Below, piece by piece: positions 27,566-36,100 of a stretch of 64,000 bases of DNA; the first letter of the stretch is position 1, and every line of letters begins with the position of its first letter. The position numbers were made by a program, and so were the translations under genes. Below the pieces are notes generated by a model, which worked only from the letters and a program-made list of their open reading frames with translations, was not told the DNA's origin and searched no databases. Source of the stretch: Candidatus Melainabacteria bacterium (GTDB lineage Bacteria; Cyanobacteriota; Vampirovibrionia; Obscuribacterales; Obscuribacteraceae); assembly GCA_027451745.1 (NCBI GenBank), contig DAIDIP010000001.1, forward strand, positions 186,001-250,000, written 5' to 3'.

Positions 27566-28229
27566 ACCAGTCAAGCATATCGAATTAATTCCTCCAGCAG
27601 GAGAACAACGCGTGCTTATACATAGCTGTTGCGCGCCTTGTGCAGGTGAACTTATGGAGCAAATGCTTGCAAACGACATCAACCTTACGATTTTTTTCTA
27701 TAATCCCAATATTCATCCCCAAAAGGAATACGAGATTCGCAAAGAAGAAAACATTCGCTTTGCCGAAAAAATGAGTATTCCATTTATTGATGCTGATTAT
27801 GATGTAGATAACTGGTTTGCCCGCGCGCGTGGTATGGAGCATGAACCCGAACGCGGAATACGATGTACTGCCTGCTTTGATATGCGCTTTGAACGTACCG
27901 CGCTTTATGCACATGAGCATGGCTTTAAAGTAATAACCAGCTCACTAGGAATTTCGCGCTGGAAAAATATGGAGCAAATTAATGAAAGCGGAATCGGAGC
28001 AGCTTCTCGGTATCCAGACTTAACTTATTGGACTTATAATTGGCGCAAATTTGGCGGTTCAGCGCGTATGTACGAAATAGCCAAACGTGAAGAGTTCTAT
28101 GCCCAGCAATATTGTGGCTGCATCTATTCTCTGCGTGACACAAACACATTGCGGCAGTCTCAAGGCCGAGAAAAAATAGAGATAGGCGAAACTTGGTACG
28201 CGGAGCGCTTGCAAGAAGATCTAAGTTAA
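27552..28229 (+). CDS. queH: epoxyqueuosine reductase QueH
   Basis: Catalyses the last step of queuosine tRNA-modification synthesis, reducing epoxyqueuosine. The 225-aa protein has the family's cysteine pattern: HSCCAPC (C26, C27, C30), [10 protein letters not shown] (C105, C108) and YCGC (C188, C190), which bind a 4Fe-4S cluster and a second metal. [16 protein letters not shown] and [11 protein letters not shown] are further family signatures. No good ribosome binding site precedes the ATG at 27552, and the upstream small frame overlaps it by 14 bases, so its translation may depend on ribosomes from that frame. Other queuosine genes are not in this window. Confidence 0.95.
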   Translation: MQIIKPVKHIELIPPAGEQRVLIHSCCAPCAGELMEQMLANDINLTIFFYNPNIHPQKEYEIRKEENIRFAEKMSIPFIDADYDVDNWFARARGMEHEPERGIRCTACFDMRFERTALYAHEHGFKVITSSLGISRWKNMEQINESGIGAASRYPDLTYWTYNWRKFGGSARMYEIAKREEFYAQQYCGCIYSLRDTNTLRQSQGREKIEIGETWYAERLQEDLS

Positions 28230-28433
28230 TTAATCAAAGAGCTTTTGCAGATCCGCAATCAAGCCATCAAGATCCTCTATATGGCACATACTTTCACATA
28301 CTTCTAATTCAGTATCCCAAACGCTTTCGTCACACTCAGCTGGAACATCTACACCATGCTTTTCAAAAACTTTTACAGCATCCGGGCGAGCTGTCAAAAC
28401 GTCTCTTACAGTAGTGTTTTTTGTTATTAGCAT
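28230..28433 (-). CDS. DUF1858 small protein
   Basis: A 67-aa cytoplasmic protein made of one DUF1858 domain: ITKNTTVRDVLTARPDAVKV, then FEKHGVDVPAEC, and a C-terminal IEDLDGLIADLQKLF. The fold is known as a small helical domain also found at the N-terminus of ScdA-type iron-sulfur repair proteins and beside redox proteins; its role is not established. Two cysteines are kept (C34 and C46) and a third lies at C50. AGGATG lies just upstream of the ATG. Its stop abuts the queH stop, so the two genes converge without any gap. Confidence 0.85.
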   Translation of the reverse strand: MLITKNTTVRDVLTARPDAVKVFEKHGVDVPAECDESVWDTELEVCESMCHIEDLDGLIADLQKLFD

Positions 28434-28584
28434 ATCTACATCCTGCTTTCAAAATATTTATCGACGACCCCAGAGCATCATTCTAACAAAATTCATAAAG
28501 TCAGGTGTTGATTCATTTCCATTATCAGCAGCATTCACTGCTTTGAAAGGCTCGATATTGACAAGGCTTCTTTAAAGAATAAAC

Positions 28585-28612
28585 ATGACGGCACCCAACC
28601 CACTTGTATAAT
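28585..28612 (+). promoter_or_regulatory. candidate promoter for the CPBP protease gene
   Basis: A perfect TATAAT (28607-28612) is preceded after 16 bases by ATGACG (4/6 to -35). It is 30 bases upstream of the TTG start at 28642, which leaves a short leader containing the ribosome binding site AGGAA. Confidence 0.4.
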
Positions 28613-28641
28613 GTCCATGGGGTTAGAATTAGGAAATAGTT

Positions 28642-29679
28642 TTGTACGAGTTTTTACTTATTTCGGCACTTGCCATGTTGGCACTTTTGTCGCACTTAGC
28701 TCGTAAGCTTCGGCCAATCGAATATATTTTGCGACTGAGCGTTCTTTCTATTGCAATATTCGAATCTTTGCTCTCTATTTGGCTAACTCAATTCCCTGCG
28801 CTAAGCTATCTTTGTATTACTTATGGGCTTGCCGCTATCAGCACTTTTTTGATTTTGTTTAAACCATGCAGACAATTTATGTCTTGGTTTATAACCGGTA
28901 TCCAGACTCTCATTACAGCTGAAATAATTTATCCATTAATTAGAAAAGATATTGAAGCAAAGAAGTATTTCTATCATAAGCGAATATTTGTTCCAAGCTC
29001 ATTTCCTCATCTAATAGCTTTATTCACTTATATAACGACTTCTTTGTATGTATTAACCAGTGCAGAGCTGAAGAAATTATATCCGTCTTTAATTTCGTTA
29101 ATTGATCCGTTAAAAATGGACCATTTGCTGTCTTGCGGCGGAGTGGCTTTTATAATACTTGCCTTTTGCGGTGTGGGATTTTATATTACCCGCTCTTATA
29201 AACAATGCTTTAGTAGATTACGTTTAGAGAAGCCCACAAAGATTCAAATAGGTATCGGTATTATATTGATTTTTGCTAGTTTTGCTTATGATGCTTATTG
29301 GCTTATGTACACTCATAGCATCGGCGCACAATCAAGTTTGGCAGTTCGGCTTTCACATTATAATAGTGCTTCTTTTGCCGTAGCAGGAGCATTTTTTCCG
29401 TCGGTTATTCTAGCTCTTTTGTTCACAAGCTTTACTGCTGTAGGAGAAGAAATACTAATTAGAGGAGCATTGCAGCCTGTTTTTGGCATACTTCCTTCGG
29501 CTTTATTGCATGCACTTCTGCATAGTCAATTAAATCATGCACCCTTGTTTATATTACAAGTGGCTCTTTGGTCCATATTTATGGGATTCAGCAGAAAGTA
29601 CACTAATACAACCACGGCAATTATTGGGCATGCAGGGTTCAATTTATTGACTGTTTTACTCTATCTTGTTAATCCCTAA
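28642..29679 (+). CDS. CPBP-family intramembrane metalloprotease
   Basis: A 345-aa membrane protein with about eight hydrophobic segments. The CPBP (Abi/Rce1-like) glutamate motif EExxxR is present as EEILIRG (E269, E270, R274), followed by HALLHSQ and, near the end, the conserved GHAGFNLL. Members cleave prenylated or signal-like peptides within the membrane, and some give self-immunity to bacteriocins. The start is a TTG with AGGAA six bases upstream. It may be co-transcribed with the following DUF4239 gene, which begins 68 bases later. Substrate unknown. Confidence 0.85.
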   Translation: MYEFLLISALAMLALLSHLARKLRPIEYILRLSVLSIAIFESLLSIWLTQFPALSYLCITYGLAAISTFLILFKPCRQFMSWFITGIQTLITAEIIYPLIRKDIEAKKYFYHKRIFVPSSFPHLIALFTYITTSLYVLTSAELKKLYPSLISLIDPLKMDHLLSCGGVAFIILAFCGVGFYITRSYKQCFSRLRLEKPTKIQIGIGIILIFASFAYDAYWLMYTHSIGAQSSLAVRLSHYNSASFAVAGAFFPSVILALLFTSFTAVGEEILIRGALQPVFGILPSALLHALLHSQLNHAPLFILQVALWSIFMGFSRKYTNTTTAIIGHAGFNLLTVLLYLVNP

Positions 29680-29747
29680 ATCGTCTTTACAGCTGCCTTG
29701 ATCCGCTAACTGCTAAAACATTGCGATATTTATAAGGACAAATTTTT

Positions 29748-30524
29748 ATGATACCAATCCCTTCAATATATTTATGGAGTGCTGGATCAGCACTATTTGC
29801 TTTTATAGGGATGCTTATTGCCCATCAATTTGTCAAACCAATTAACTTGACTGAAAATCAAGCAGCTTTAGATGCTACGCTAAATATTGTTGGAACCTTA
29901 GTGTCTATACTTTTAGGCTTGCTTGTAGCCTCATCGCTTAACAACTATCAAGCACTTGAGGCAGCAGTCGATGCTGAAGCAACAAGCGTAGCTGAAGTCT
30001 GTCGTTTATCTTTTGGCTTACCTACCGATCAGCGTAGGGAAATACTCACCACTTGTTTAAATTATTGCGACCAAGTAATTTCCGAAGAATGGCCACAGAT
30101 GACTAAGGGACATGTTAGTGAAAAAGTTTATACATGCTATGGAAAACTTTTAAGAAATATAGTCTCATTTAATCCCAAAACTAACGGTGAAACTAATGTT
30201 CAAAGCGCACTTATCTCTGCCATGCAAAGCTGGGGAGATTATCGCAGACAACGTATTCTTTGGTTAGATAAAAGCTGGGATCGCAATTTGATGCCAGTCT
30301 TATTAATGTGCACTTTTATAGTGCTTATTTTTGCTTATTTGTATGTTAGAAGGGGCTCAATTGTTCTGCACAGTTTTCTAATTTGCTTTGTTGCTACAGC
30401 TCTTGGTGCTAATTTAGGTTTGATATTTATGCTTGGTCACCCGTTTAGCAGTGACTGGCAAATCCAGCCAAAAGGGTTTGAACTTAATTCGCAACTAATC
30501 AGAAAATATACGGATATTCACTAA
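29748..30524 (+). CDS. DUF4239 (bestrophin-like) membrane protein
   Basis: A 258-aa protein with four membrane segments in a two-plus-two layout: about 8-26, 47-64, 181-199 and 207-230. It has the family features LVSILLGLLVASSLNNYQAL and a conserved EAxxDAEATSVAEV stretch just after the second segment, a soluble middle domain, and WGDYRRQRI before the third segment. These proteins are distant relatives of bestrophin-like channels but their function is not established. AAGGA lies upstream of the ATG. The gene converges with the LRV-repeat gene. Confidence 0.75.
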   Translation: MIPIPSIYLWSAGSALFAFIGMLIAHQFVKPINLTENQAALDATLNIVGTLVSILLGLLVASSLNNYQALEAAVDAEATSVAEVCRLSFGLPTDQRREILTTCLNYCDQVISEEWPQMTKGHVSEKVYTCYGKLLRNIVSFNPKTNGETNVQSALISAMQSWGDYRRQRILWLDKSWDRNLMPVLLMCTFIVLIFAYLYVRRGSIVLHSFLICFVATALGANLGLIFMLGHPFSSDWQIQPKGFELNSQLIRKYTDIH

Positions 30525-30554
30525 TGCAGTTTTTAATAGCTGCTAATTGAAGAA

Positions 30555-31277
30555 CTATTGAGCACCTGTATATTCTTTAATTTGCGTGATAGCAGACTCA
30601 AGAGTTGCCTGTCCAAGACGAATCAATGTTTGGAATTTTAATGCATAAGCTACTATATGTCGATCGATTCTTCCAGCTTGCACCAAGGCTCTTCCCAGTG
30701 GAATTTTGTTGCTTCGAGCTTGATTAACAAAGGCTTCTATCTCAGTTTCTTGCATTATTTTTGCTGCAACTAAGAGCTCGCCTAATCGTGCATGGGTGCC
30801 CGGAAAACTTATAAAACCCTGTCCTTCCAAAACCGATTCTAGCGCTAGTCCATCAACTGTTTTCTGCGCTCGATCACAAACATATGGATTTTGATCATGG
30901 ACTAATTTATATAAAATTTCAAAAGGTAAATTTGGATCGCTAGCCATAGAGAAGCGAACATCATCATGCTCGTCTTCTGATAGCATCGTAACGATCTCGG
31001 ATGGAGTTGAGGGATTACAAGCCACACAAGCTCGCACCTCAGGATCAGGATCGTTGGATAATTGAGCAAGAACATCAGGTGGACTTGCTAAATTTTCCGC
31101 CAGTTTAAATCTTATTCCTATATCTTTTGATTTTAGAAATTTTCGAAGTTCTTCTATCGACGAAAGCGGATCCGCTGCTTGTATATAATCATTCCGCAAT
31201 TCCATGTTTATATCCATATTAAAAAAGCTCAATTCCTCGCATGCAAACGTAGGTTTGCCTAGTATTGGGCATTCCAA
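30555..31277 (-). CDS. LRV/HEAT-like repeat protein with a MshE-N-like C-terminal domain
   Basis: The N-terminal half has leucine-rich-variant type repeats of about 24 residues (SPPDVLAQLSNDPDPEVRAC, STPSEIVTMLSEDEHDDVRF, LPFEILYKLVHDQNPYVCDR). The C-terminal half, from ARLGELLVAAKIMQETEIEA to PLGRALVQAGRIDRHIVAYAL, repeats the pattern LGxxLVxxGxI....I..AL..Q known from the N-terminal domain of type II secretion and MSHA ATPases, where it can bind cyclic di-GMP. The combination suggests a signalling scaffold. The start is uncertain: ATGs at 31277, 31217 and 31205 are possible and none has well-spaced ribosome binding. Function unknown. Confidence 0.65.
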   Translation of the reverse strand: MECPILGKPTFACEELSFFNMDINMELRNDYIQAADPLSSIEELRKFLKSKDIGIRFKLAENLASPPDVLAQLSNDPDPEVRACVACNPSTPSEIVTMLSEDEHDDVRFSMASDPNLPFEILYKLVHDQNPYVCDRAQKTVDGLALESVLEGQGFISFPGTHARLGELLVAAKIMQETEIEAFVNQARSNKIPLGRALVQAGRIDRHIVAYALKFQTLIRLGQATLESAITQIKEYTGAQ

Positions 31278-31403
31278 TAATTAAAATTAAAAAGCTAAAA
31301 TCTGCCCCCTATTTAATAACATTACATAAGGTTTTACTTGTCCACATCCCACTTACGGGTAATTTTGTCTAGGTTGTCCGTGGGAGCTTTTAAGTCTAGT
31401 AAT

Positions 31404-32279
31404 TTATCCATCTCTCAATACACCAAGTCCACCGACTGCAAATACTGCTATAAATGCTCCAAAGCATTGCATAAGACTCAATCGCTCACCTAAAAATACA
31501 TAAGCTCCTAACAGAGTAAAAACTGCAGGAAGTGCTAAAAATATACTCGTGCGTGCAGCTCCAAGCTCTTTAATTGCAATAAGATACAACCAGAATGGCA
31601 AAGCAAATTGTGTAATGCCGCAAATAATAGCCAAAACATAGTCATAGACAGTGCCCTGATTGCGTGACATAACGCCAAAAAATATACTGGCTAACAGCAC
31701 CGAACCAACTAACACTAAAGCGCTCAATTGATGGAGCGTTAGCAAATATAACGGTTCATCATCTTCTAATTGGTTATGCGAAGCCACTGAATATAGTGCA
31801 GCTAAGACTACATCAATTAGCAATAATATATTGCCTAGCATTACATTTGCTGCTATTGCAGATTGTGGACTAATAGCAAGAAATGTACCGCAAATTCCTA
31901 AGGCAGACAAAGCACAAAGCTGCCAGCTTATACGTTCATGCAGAAATAGCCAAGCGAAAAAAACAATCAAAATGCCTTCGGAAGAGCAAATAATAACCTC
32001 ATTGCTTGCTGAAGTGAGTTTTAGCCCAATAAAACCTAATACATATGCTAGTCCAGGTTGCAAAATACCGGGCAAACTTTTTTTGAAAGCTGATTTACCC
32101 CAAAGATTTAGCTTTAGACCAGAAACCGTCTGTAAAAAGCACAGAAAGCTGATGCTGGATAGGAGCTGCAGCATTAGTAACGCCAAAGGATCCAGGCGTG
32201 ACAAGGCAGCTTTGGTTAATACAGTGGAAAAACCCCAGCAAATAGTACAAGCAAAACCAGATAAAAGGCCCTTATTCAT
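31404..32279 (-). CDS. EamA/DMT-family transporter
   Basis: A 291-aa inner-membrane protein with ten predicted segments in two EamA halves. The first half begins GLLSGFACTICWGFSTVLTK. The second contains LGNILLLIDVVLAALYSVAS and ends ALPAVFTLLGAYVFLGERL, with the typical GERL before the last segment. Drug/metabolite transporters export amino acids, nucleosides or other small molecules; the substrate here cannot be predicted. The gene is alone on the minus strand. Confidence 0.88.
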   Translation of the reverse strand: MNKGLLSGFACTICWGFSTVLTKAALSRLDPLALLMLQLLSSISFLCFLQTVSGLKLNLWGKSAFKKSLPGILQPGLAYVLGFIGLKLTSASNEVIICSSEGILIVFFAWLFLHERISWQLCALSALGICGTFLAISPQSAIAANVMLGNILLLIDVVLAALYSVASHNQLEDDEPLYLLTLHQLSALVLVGSVLLASIFFGVMSRNQGTVYDYVLAIICGITQFALPFWLYLIAIKELGAARTSIFLALPAVFTLLGAYVFLGERLSLMQCFGAFIAVFAVGGLGVLRDG

Positions 32280-32417
32280 TCAATAATTGGAAGAAAACTA
32301 AGTTGATTAAGACAAAAACATGGCAACGCTATTTTGAGCGACGCTTACGAGACCCGTTTTTTATCTTTAGCGGTGTATATACCGATTTCAACTTAAGACC
32401 CCAATTAAAGAACATAT

Positions 32418-32564
32418 ATGCATGATAAGTTATCTTTAGCGATAGTGCAAGCTAAGGATGCTTTGAGTATTGCTTCTGATTCGTTCTTGATTAAATCGTC
32501 CAAACGGCTTGCCAAGATAATAGACAGGAAAAGCAAGCACAGTACAATTAAAAAGAAAGTTTAG
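32418..32564 (+). CDS. small basic ORF, 48 aa
   Basis: ATG at 32418 with AAAGAA five bases upstream, ending at TAG 32562. The product is lysine-rich at its end (RLAKIIDRKSKHSTIKKKV) and helical in character. Its stop overlaps the ribosome binding site of the next gene (TAGGAGATTGAT before the ATG at 32574), so it could be the first gene of a unit leading to the large helicase gene. No family recognised. It may be a chance frame. Confidence 0.35.
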   Translation: MHDKLSLAIVQAKDALSIASDSFLIKSSKRLAKIIDRKSKHSTIKKKV

Positions 32565-32573
32565 GAGATTGAT

Positions 32574-33143
32574 ATGTTAAAAAAAATCGCTATTACTGTG
32601 GCAACAAGTCTAATACTTTTCCCGTCCAGCGGCTTTTGTGCAATTGAAAACGAATTAACTGCAGTTGATAACCAACGGACCGAATTATTAAAACAGTTAA
32701 CCACCGGTCTAGTGAGTGGCAAAATATCAATCGATGATGCTCAGAAAATCAAGACTGACATAGACAATGTAATCAAACTTGAGACTCAAGCTAAAGAAGA
32801 TCCAGTCAGCAGTCCTGAAAAGATAAAACAAATCAATTCTTCTCTTCAACAGGTCAATAGCGAAATATCGAGCGCTATTCATCCTAGAAAAGTGTGGCTT
32901 GGAATAGATGTTCAGGATAAAACACTTGAACAGAAAATCACCAATGCTCTAGATAATAAAAAGCTGACCAAAGAACAAGCAGAGTCATTTAAACAACAAT
33001 TTGATAAATTGCGTCAACGCGAATCAAATGGTGACCCTACTCGTGGTTTTGAATTTACTGATGCTATTGCACTAGCTGTTGATTTGCAAACATTCAATAC
33101 CAAGCTTGATCAAGCTATAGCTGGAAAGCAGTTCGATAATTAA
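32574..33143 (+). CDS. exported helical protein of unknown function
   Basis: A 189-aa protein with a clear signal peptide: KK, then a hydrophobic core (ITVATSLILFPSSGFC) ending in CAIEN. The mature part is charged and helical and seems to hold two related halves: one starting LTTGLVSGKISIDDAQKIKT, the other with ALDNKKLTKEQAESFKQQFD. It has a good ribosome binding site (AGGAG). Its TAA overlaps the first base of the ATG of the downstream helicase gene, so the two are probably translationally coupled although the partner is cytoplasmic. Not recognised; possibly lineage-specific. Confidence 0.75.
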   Translation: MLKKIAITVATSLILFPSSGFCAIENELTAVDNQRTELLKQLTTGLVSGKISIDDAQKIKTDIDNVIKLETQAKEDPVSSPEKIKQINSSLQQVNSEISSAIHPRKVWLGIDVQDKTLEQKITNALDNKKLTKEQAESFKQQFDKLRQRESNGDPTRGFEFTDAIALAVDLQTFNTKLDQAIAGKQFDN

Positions 33144-36100
33144 TGACAGACCAATTTACAACTCGGCTCGAGAGATGGAAGCGTGCTTTAATCGATCTCA
33201 CAAAACGAAATCGATTATTGAATTACAATCCCAGCCGAGTCACCACAATTCAAGTCTTAAGCGATTTGCCTGCTGAAGTATTTCTCCTATTACAGACAGA
33301 TGGCAAAGCGATGAAGTTTTTGCCTGCTCAAAACGGTGATATTACATCCACTATTGGACAGGATCGTTTTTTACATACCCGTCTTTCAGGGGAAAAACTT
33401 AACGATAGCTTGCTGCGGATATTTCGCAAATCTTCAAGTCTTTTCGAAGAACAAGGTATCAGTACGTTGTTTTTGGCTATAGGCATTCTTGAGTGGTACG
33501 AAAGCGAAAGTGAAGACAACCCAGAAACACCTTTTCAAGCACCAATACTGCTTTTGCCAGTAGAACTGTCGCGTAAGGTAGCTTGGCAAGATTTTAGTTT
33601 AAGGGCACATGAAGATGATCCTGTCGTGAACCCTGCCCTAATAGAACAACTTCGTCTAGCCTATAACCTCCTCTTGCCTGAGTTGCCAGAAAATTTGGAC
33701 GAGTTTGATTTAGAAAAATTCTTTACTGATATTGAACAAATAATCGTCAAACAAAAAGGCTGGAAAGTTAAACGCGAAATCTATTTGGACTTTTTCTCTT
33801 TTCAAAAGTTCCTTATGTATAAAGATATGGAAAGATATGAGCAAAATTATCGTGCTAATCATTTAATCCAAGCTCTATGCACTACAACAGGCACAAGGAG
33901 CATATCTTTACCAGAAGAAATTCAAAATGCAGATCTTGATAGAGCACTGGCACCTGAATCAACTTTTCACGTGCTCGATGCAGATTCCTCACAGCAAAGG
34001 GCCATTCTTACGGTCAAATCTAAGTACGATTTGATAATCGAAGGTCCGCCAGGAACTGGTAAATCACAGACAATAACTAATCTTATAGCTGATGCTCTTG
34101 CCGATGGGAAGACAGTGCTTTTTGTCAGTGAAAAGATGGCTGCACTAGAAGTAGTTTATAAACGATTAGAAGCAATAGGTTTGCATGATTTTTGTTTGCA
34201 ATTACATAGCCATAAAACAAATAAAAGAGCTGTTTACGATGAATTTATAAGAGTACTAGATAATTCGCGTCCGGCGGATCATACAAAAGATTCAGACTTA
34301 AACCAGTTAGGACTACTAAAAGATTTACTCAACAAATATGCTCGAGATCTCCATACACCATTCGGCAAACTCGGACAAAAACCTTTTGACATATTTGGTC
34401 AACTGGCATTAGTGCTAGGAAAAACTCCTTTAATGGAAGCATCAATTCACAATATTCAAGATGTTACCGAAATCGATTTTCTGAATACCTGTACTCATTT
34501 ACAAGATCTAGTCAACATATTGTCTGAACTTGGGGACCCAACCAAACATCCCTGGTATGGAAGCGAGTTAAGAACTATTACCAATGCTGACCTCGCTGCC
34601 CTAAACGAAGCATTGAATGCAGCAATTAAAGCATACTCCTCTATAGTTACCAAAGTAGATACTTTTGCTGATCAAGTTGGTTTTGTAAGAGCCAAAACTA
34701 TCTCAGAAATAAATACACTCTGCGAAGCTGCCTTAACCATTAGCACCTCACCAGGGATCGAAGAAACCACTTTAAAAAGTGATAAATGGGATACTTTGCC
34801 TGCTGAAGCTAAAGAATTGATCAATCATGGAAGTAGTTTTGGTTCTTTAAAAAAGGAAATTCTAGAGGCATTCAAGCCCGAAATACTTAATCTAGATTTA
34901 GACGAAGTTTGTATGCGTTTTAAAAATTACAGCAATTCCTGGATTAGGTTTATTAGAGTTGATTATTGGAAAGATAGAAAGTTTCTACTCGACTATCTTC
35001 TTCCCGGATTCCAAAATGTTCCAGCTGGCGAGCTATCGTCGCACCTTAACTCTATTAAGACTTATCATTCCGAAAAAATATTTCTAGAAAAACAAGACAC
35101 TATTGGCCAAGATCTTTTTGGAAAAAGGTGGCATGGTCTTGACTCCAACTGGGATGAATTAAAACGTTATTCAGAATGGCTTGTGCGAATGCGCCAACAT
35201 ATTAATGCTGGCATTCTTCAGGAAAAAGCTATTGATCATGCAATTCATAGAAGCTTGAATATCAAAGTAATTCAAACGACAATTGAACATTTACAACAAG
35301 AGCTTGGTTATCTAGTAGCTAGTCTCCAAGAATTAACAAAGCTTGGCAAATTTGCTGGCAAATATGCTTATTTACTAAATGTAGATGGTCAAATTGAAGA
35401 GGCCCAAACGTGGCTTGGTAGACTATCAGCTAATATCCAGAAATTACATCAGCTAACTTTATACAATGACAAATTGGCTATTTGTTTATTCGGCATAGCC
35501 GGTCCTATGACTAAACGATTTTTAGAAGAAAACCGTGAACCTATTCAACTGGAAAAAACTTTTAAACGCTTCTTTTATGAACGATGGCTAGATTTAGTAT
35601 TCTCCGAACGACCTCGTTTGGCTGCCTTTACTTCATTAATTCATGAACAAAAAATTGGCGATTTTCGAGATTTGGATTTCAAATCTCTTAAACTAGCTCG
35701 CCAGCGTTTACTTCATAAATTATATACAAAGCGTGAAACAGAATTAGTAAATCCAATTCTTAGCATTGAACTTGGAACATTGCAGCGCGAACTTAGAAAA
35801 AAGGCGCGCCATATTCCTTTGCGCAAATTATTTGCCAAAGTGCCAAATATAACTCGAGCAGTAAAACCTTGTTTTATGATGAGCCCTATGTCAGCTGCTC
35901 TTTTTCTTGATCCAAATATTAGTATGTTTGATTTGGTGATTTTTGACGAAGCTAGTCAGGTGCCAACCGAAGATGCTGTAGGCTCTTTGATGAGAGCCAA
36001 GCAAGCAGTAGTTGTTGGCGATCCTAAACAATTGCCCCCGACTAACTTTTTTCAAATGCAGGTGCTACAGGCCGATGAACAAGCTAATGAAGATGAATCC

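Noticed and set aside
28457-28570. Minus-strand frame of about 35 codons ending MNFVRMMLWGRR, just upstream of the DUF1858 gene
   Set aside because: Protein-like end, but the only starts are a GTG without ribosome binding or a late ATG; too weak to list as a gene, though it may be a remnant.
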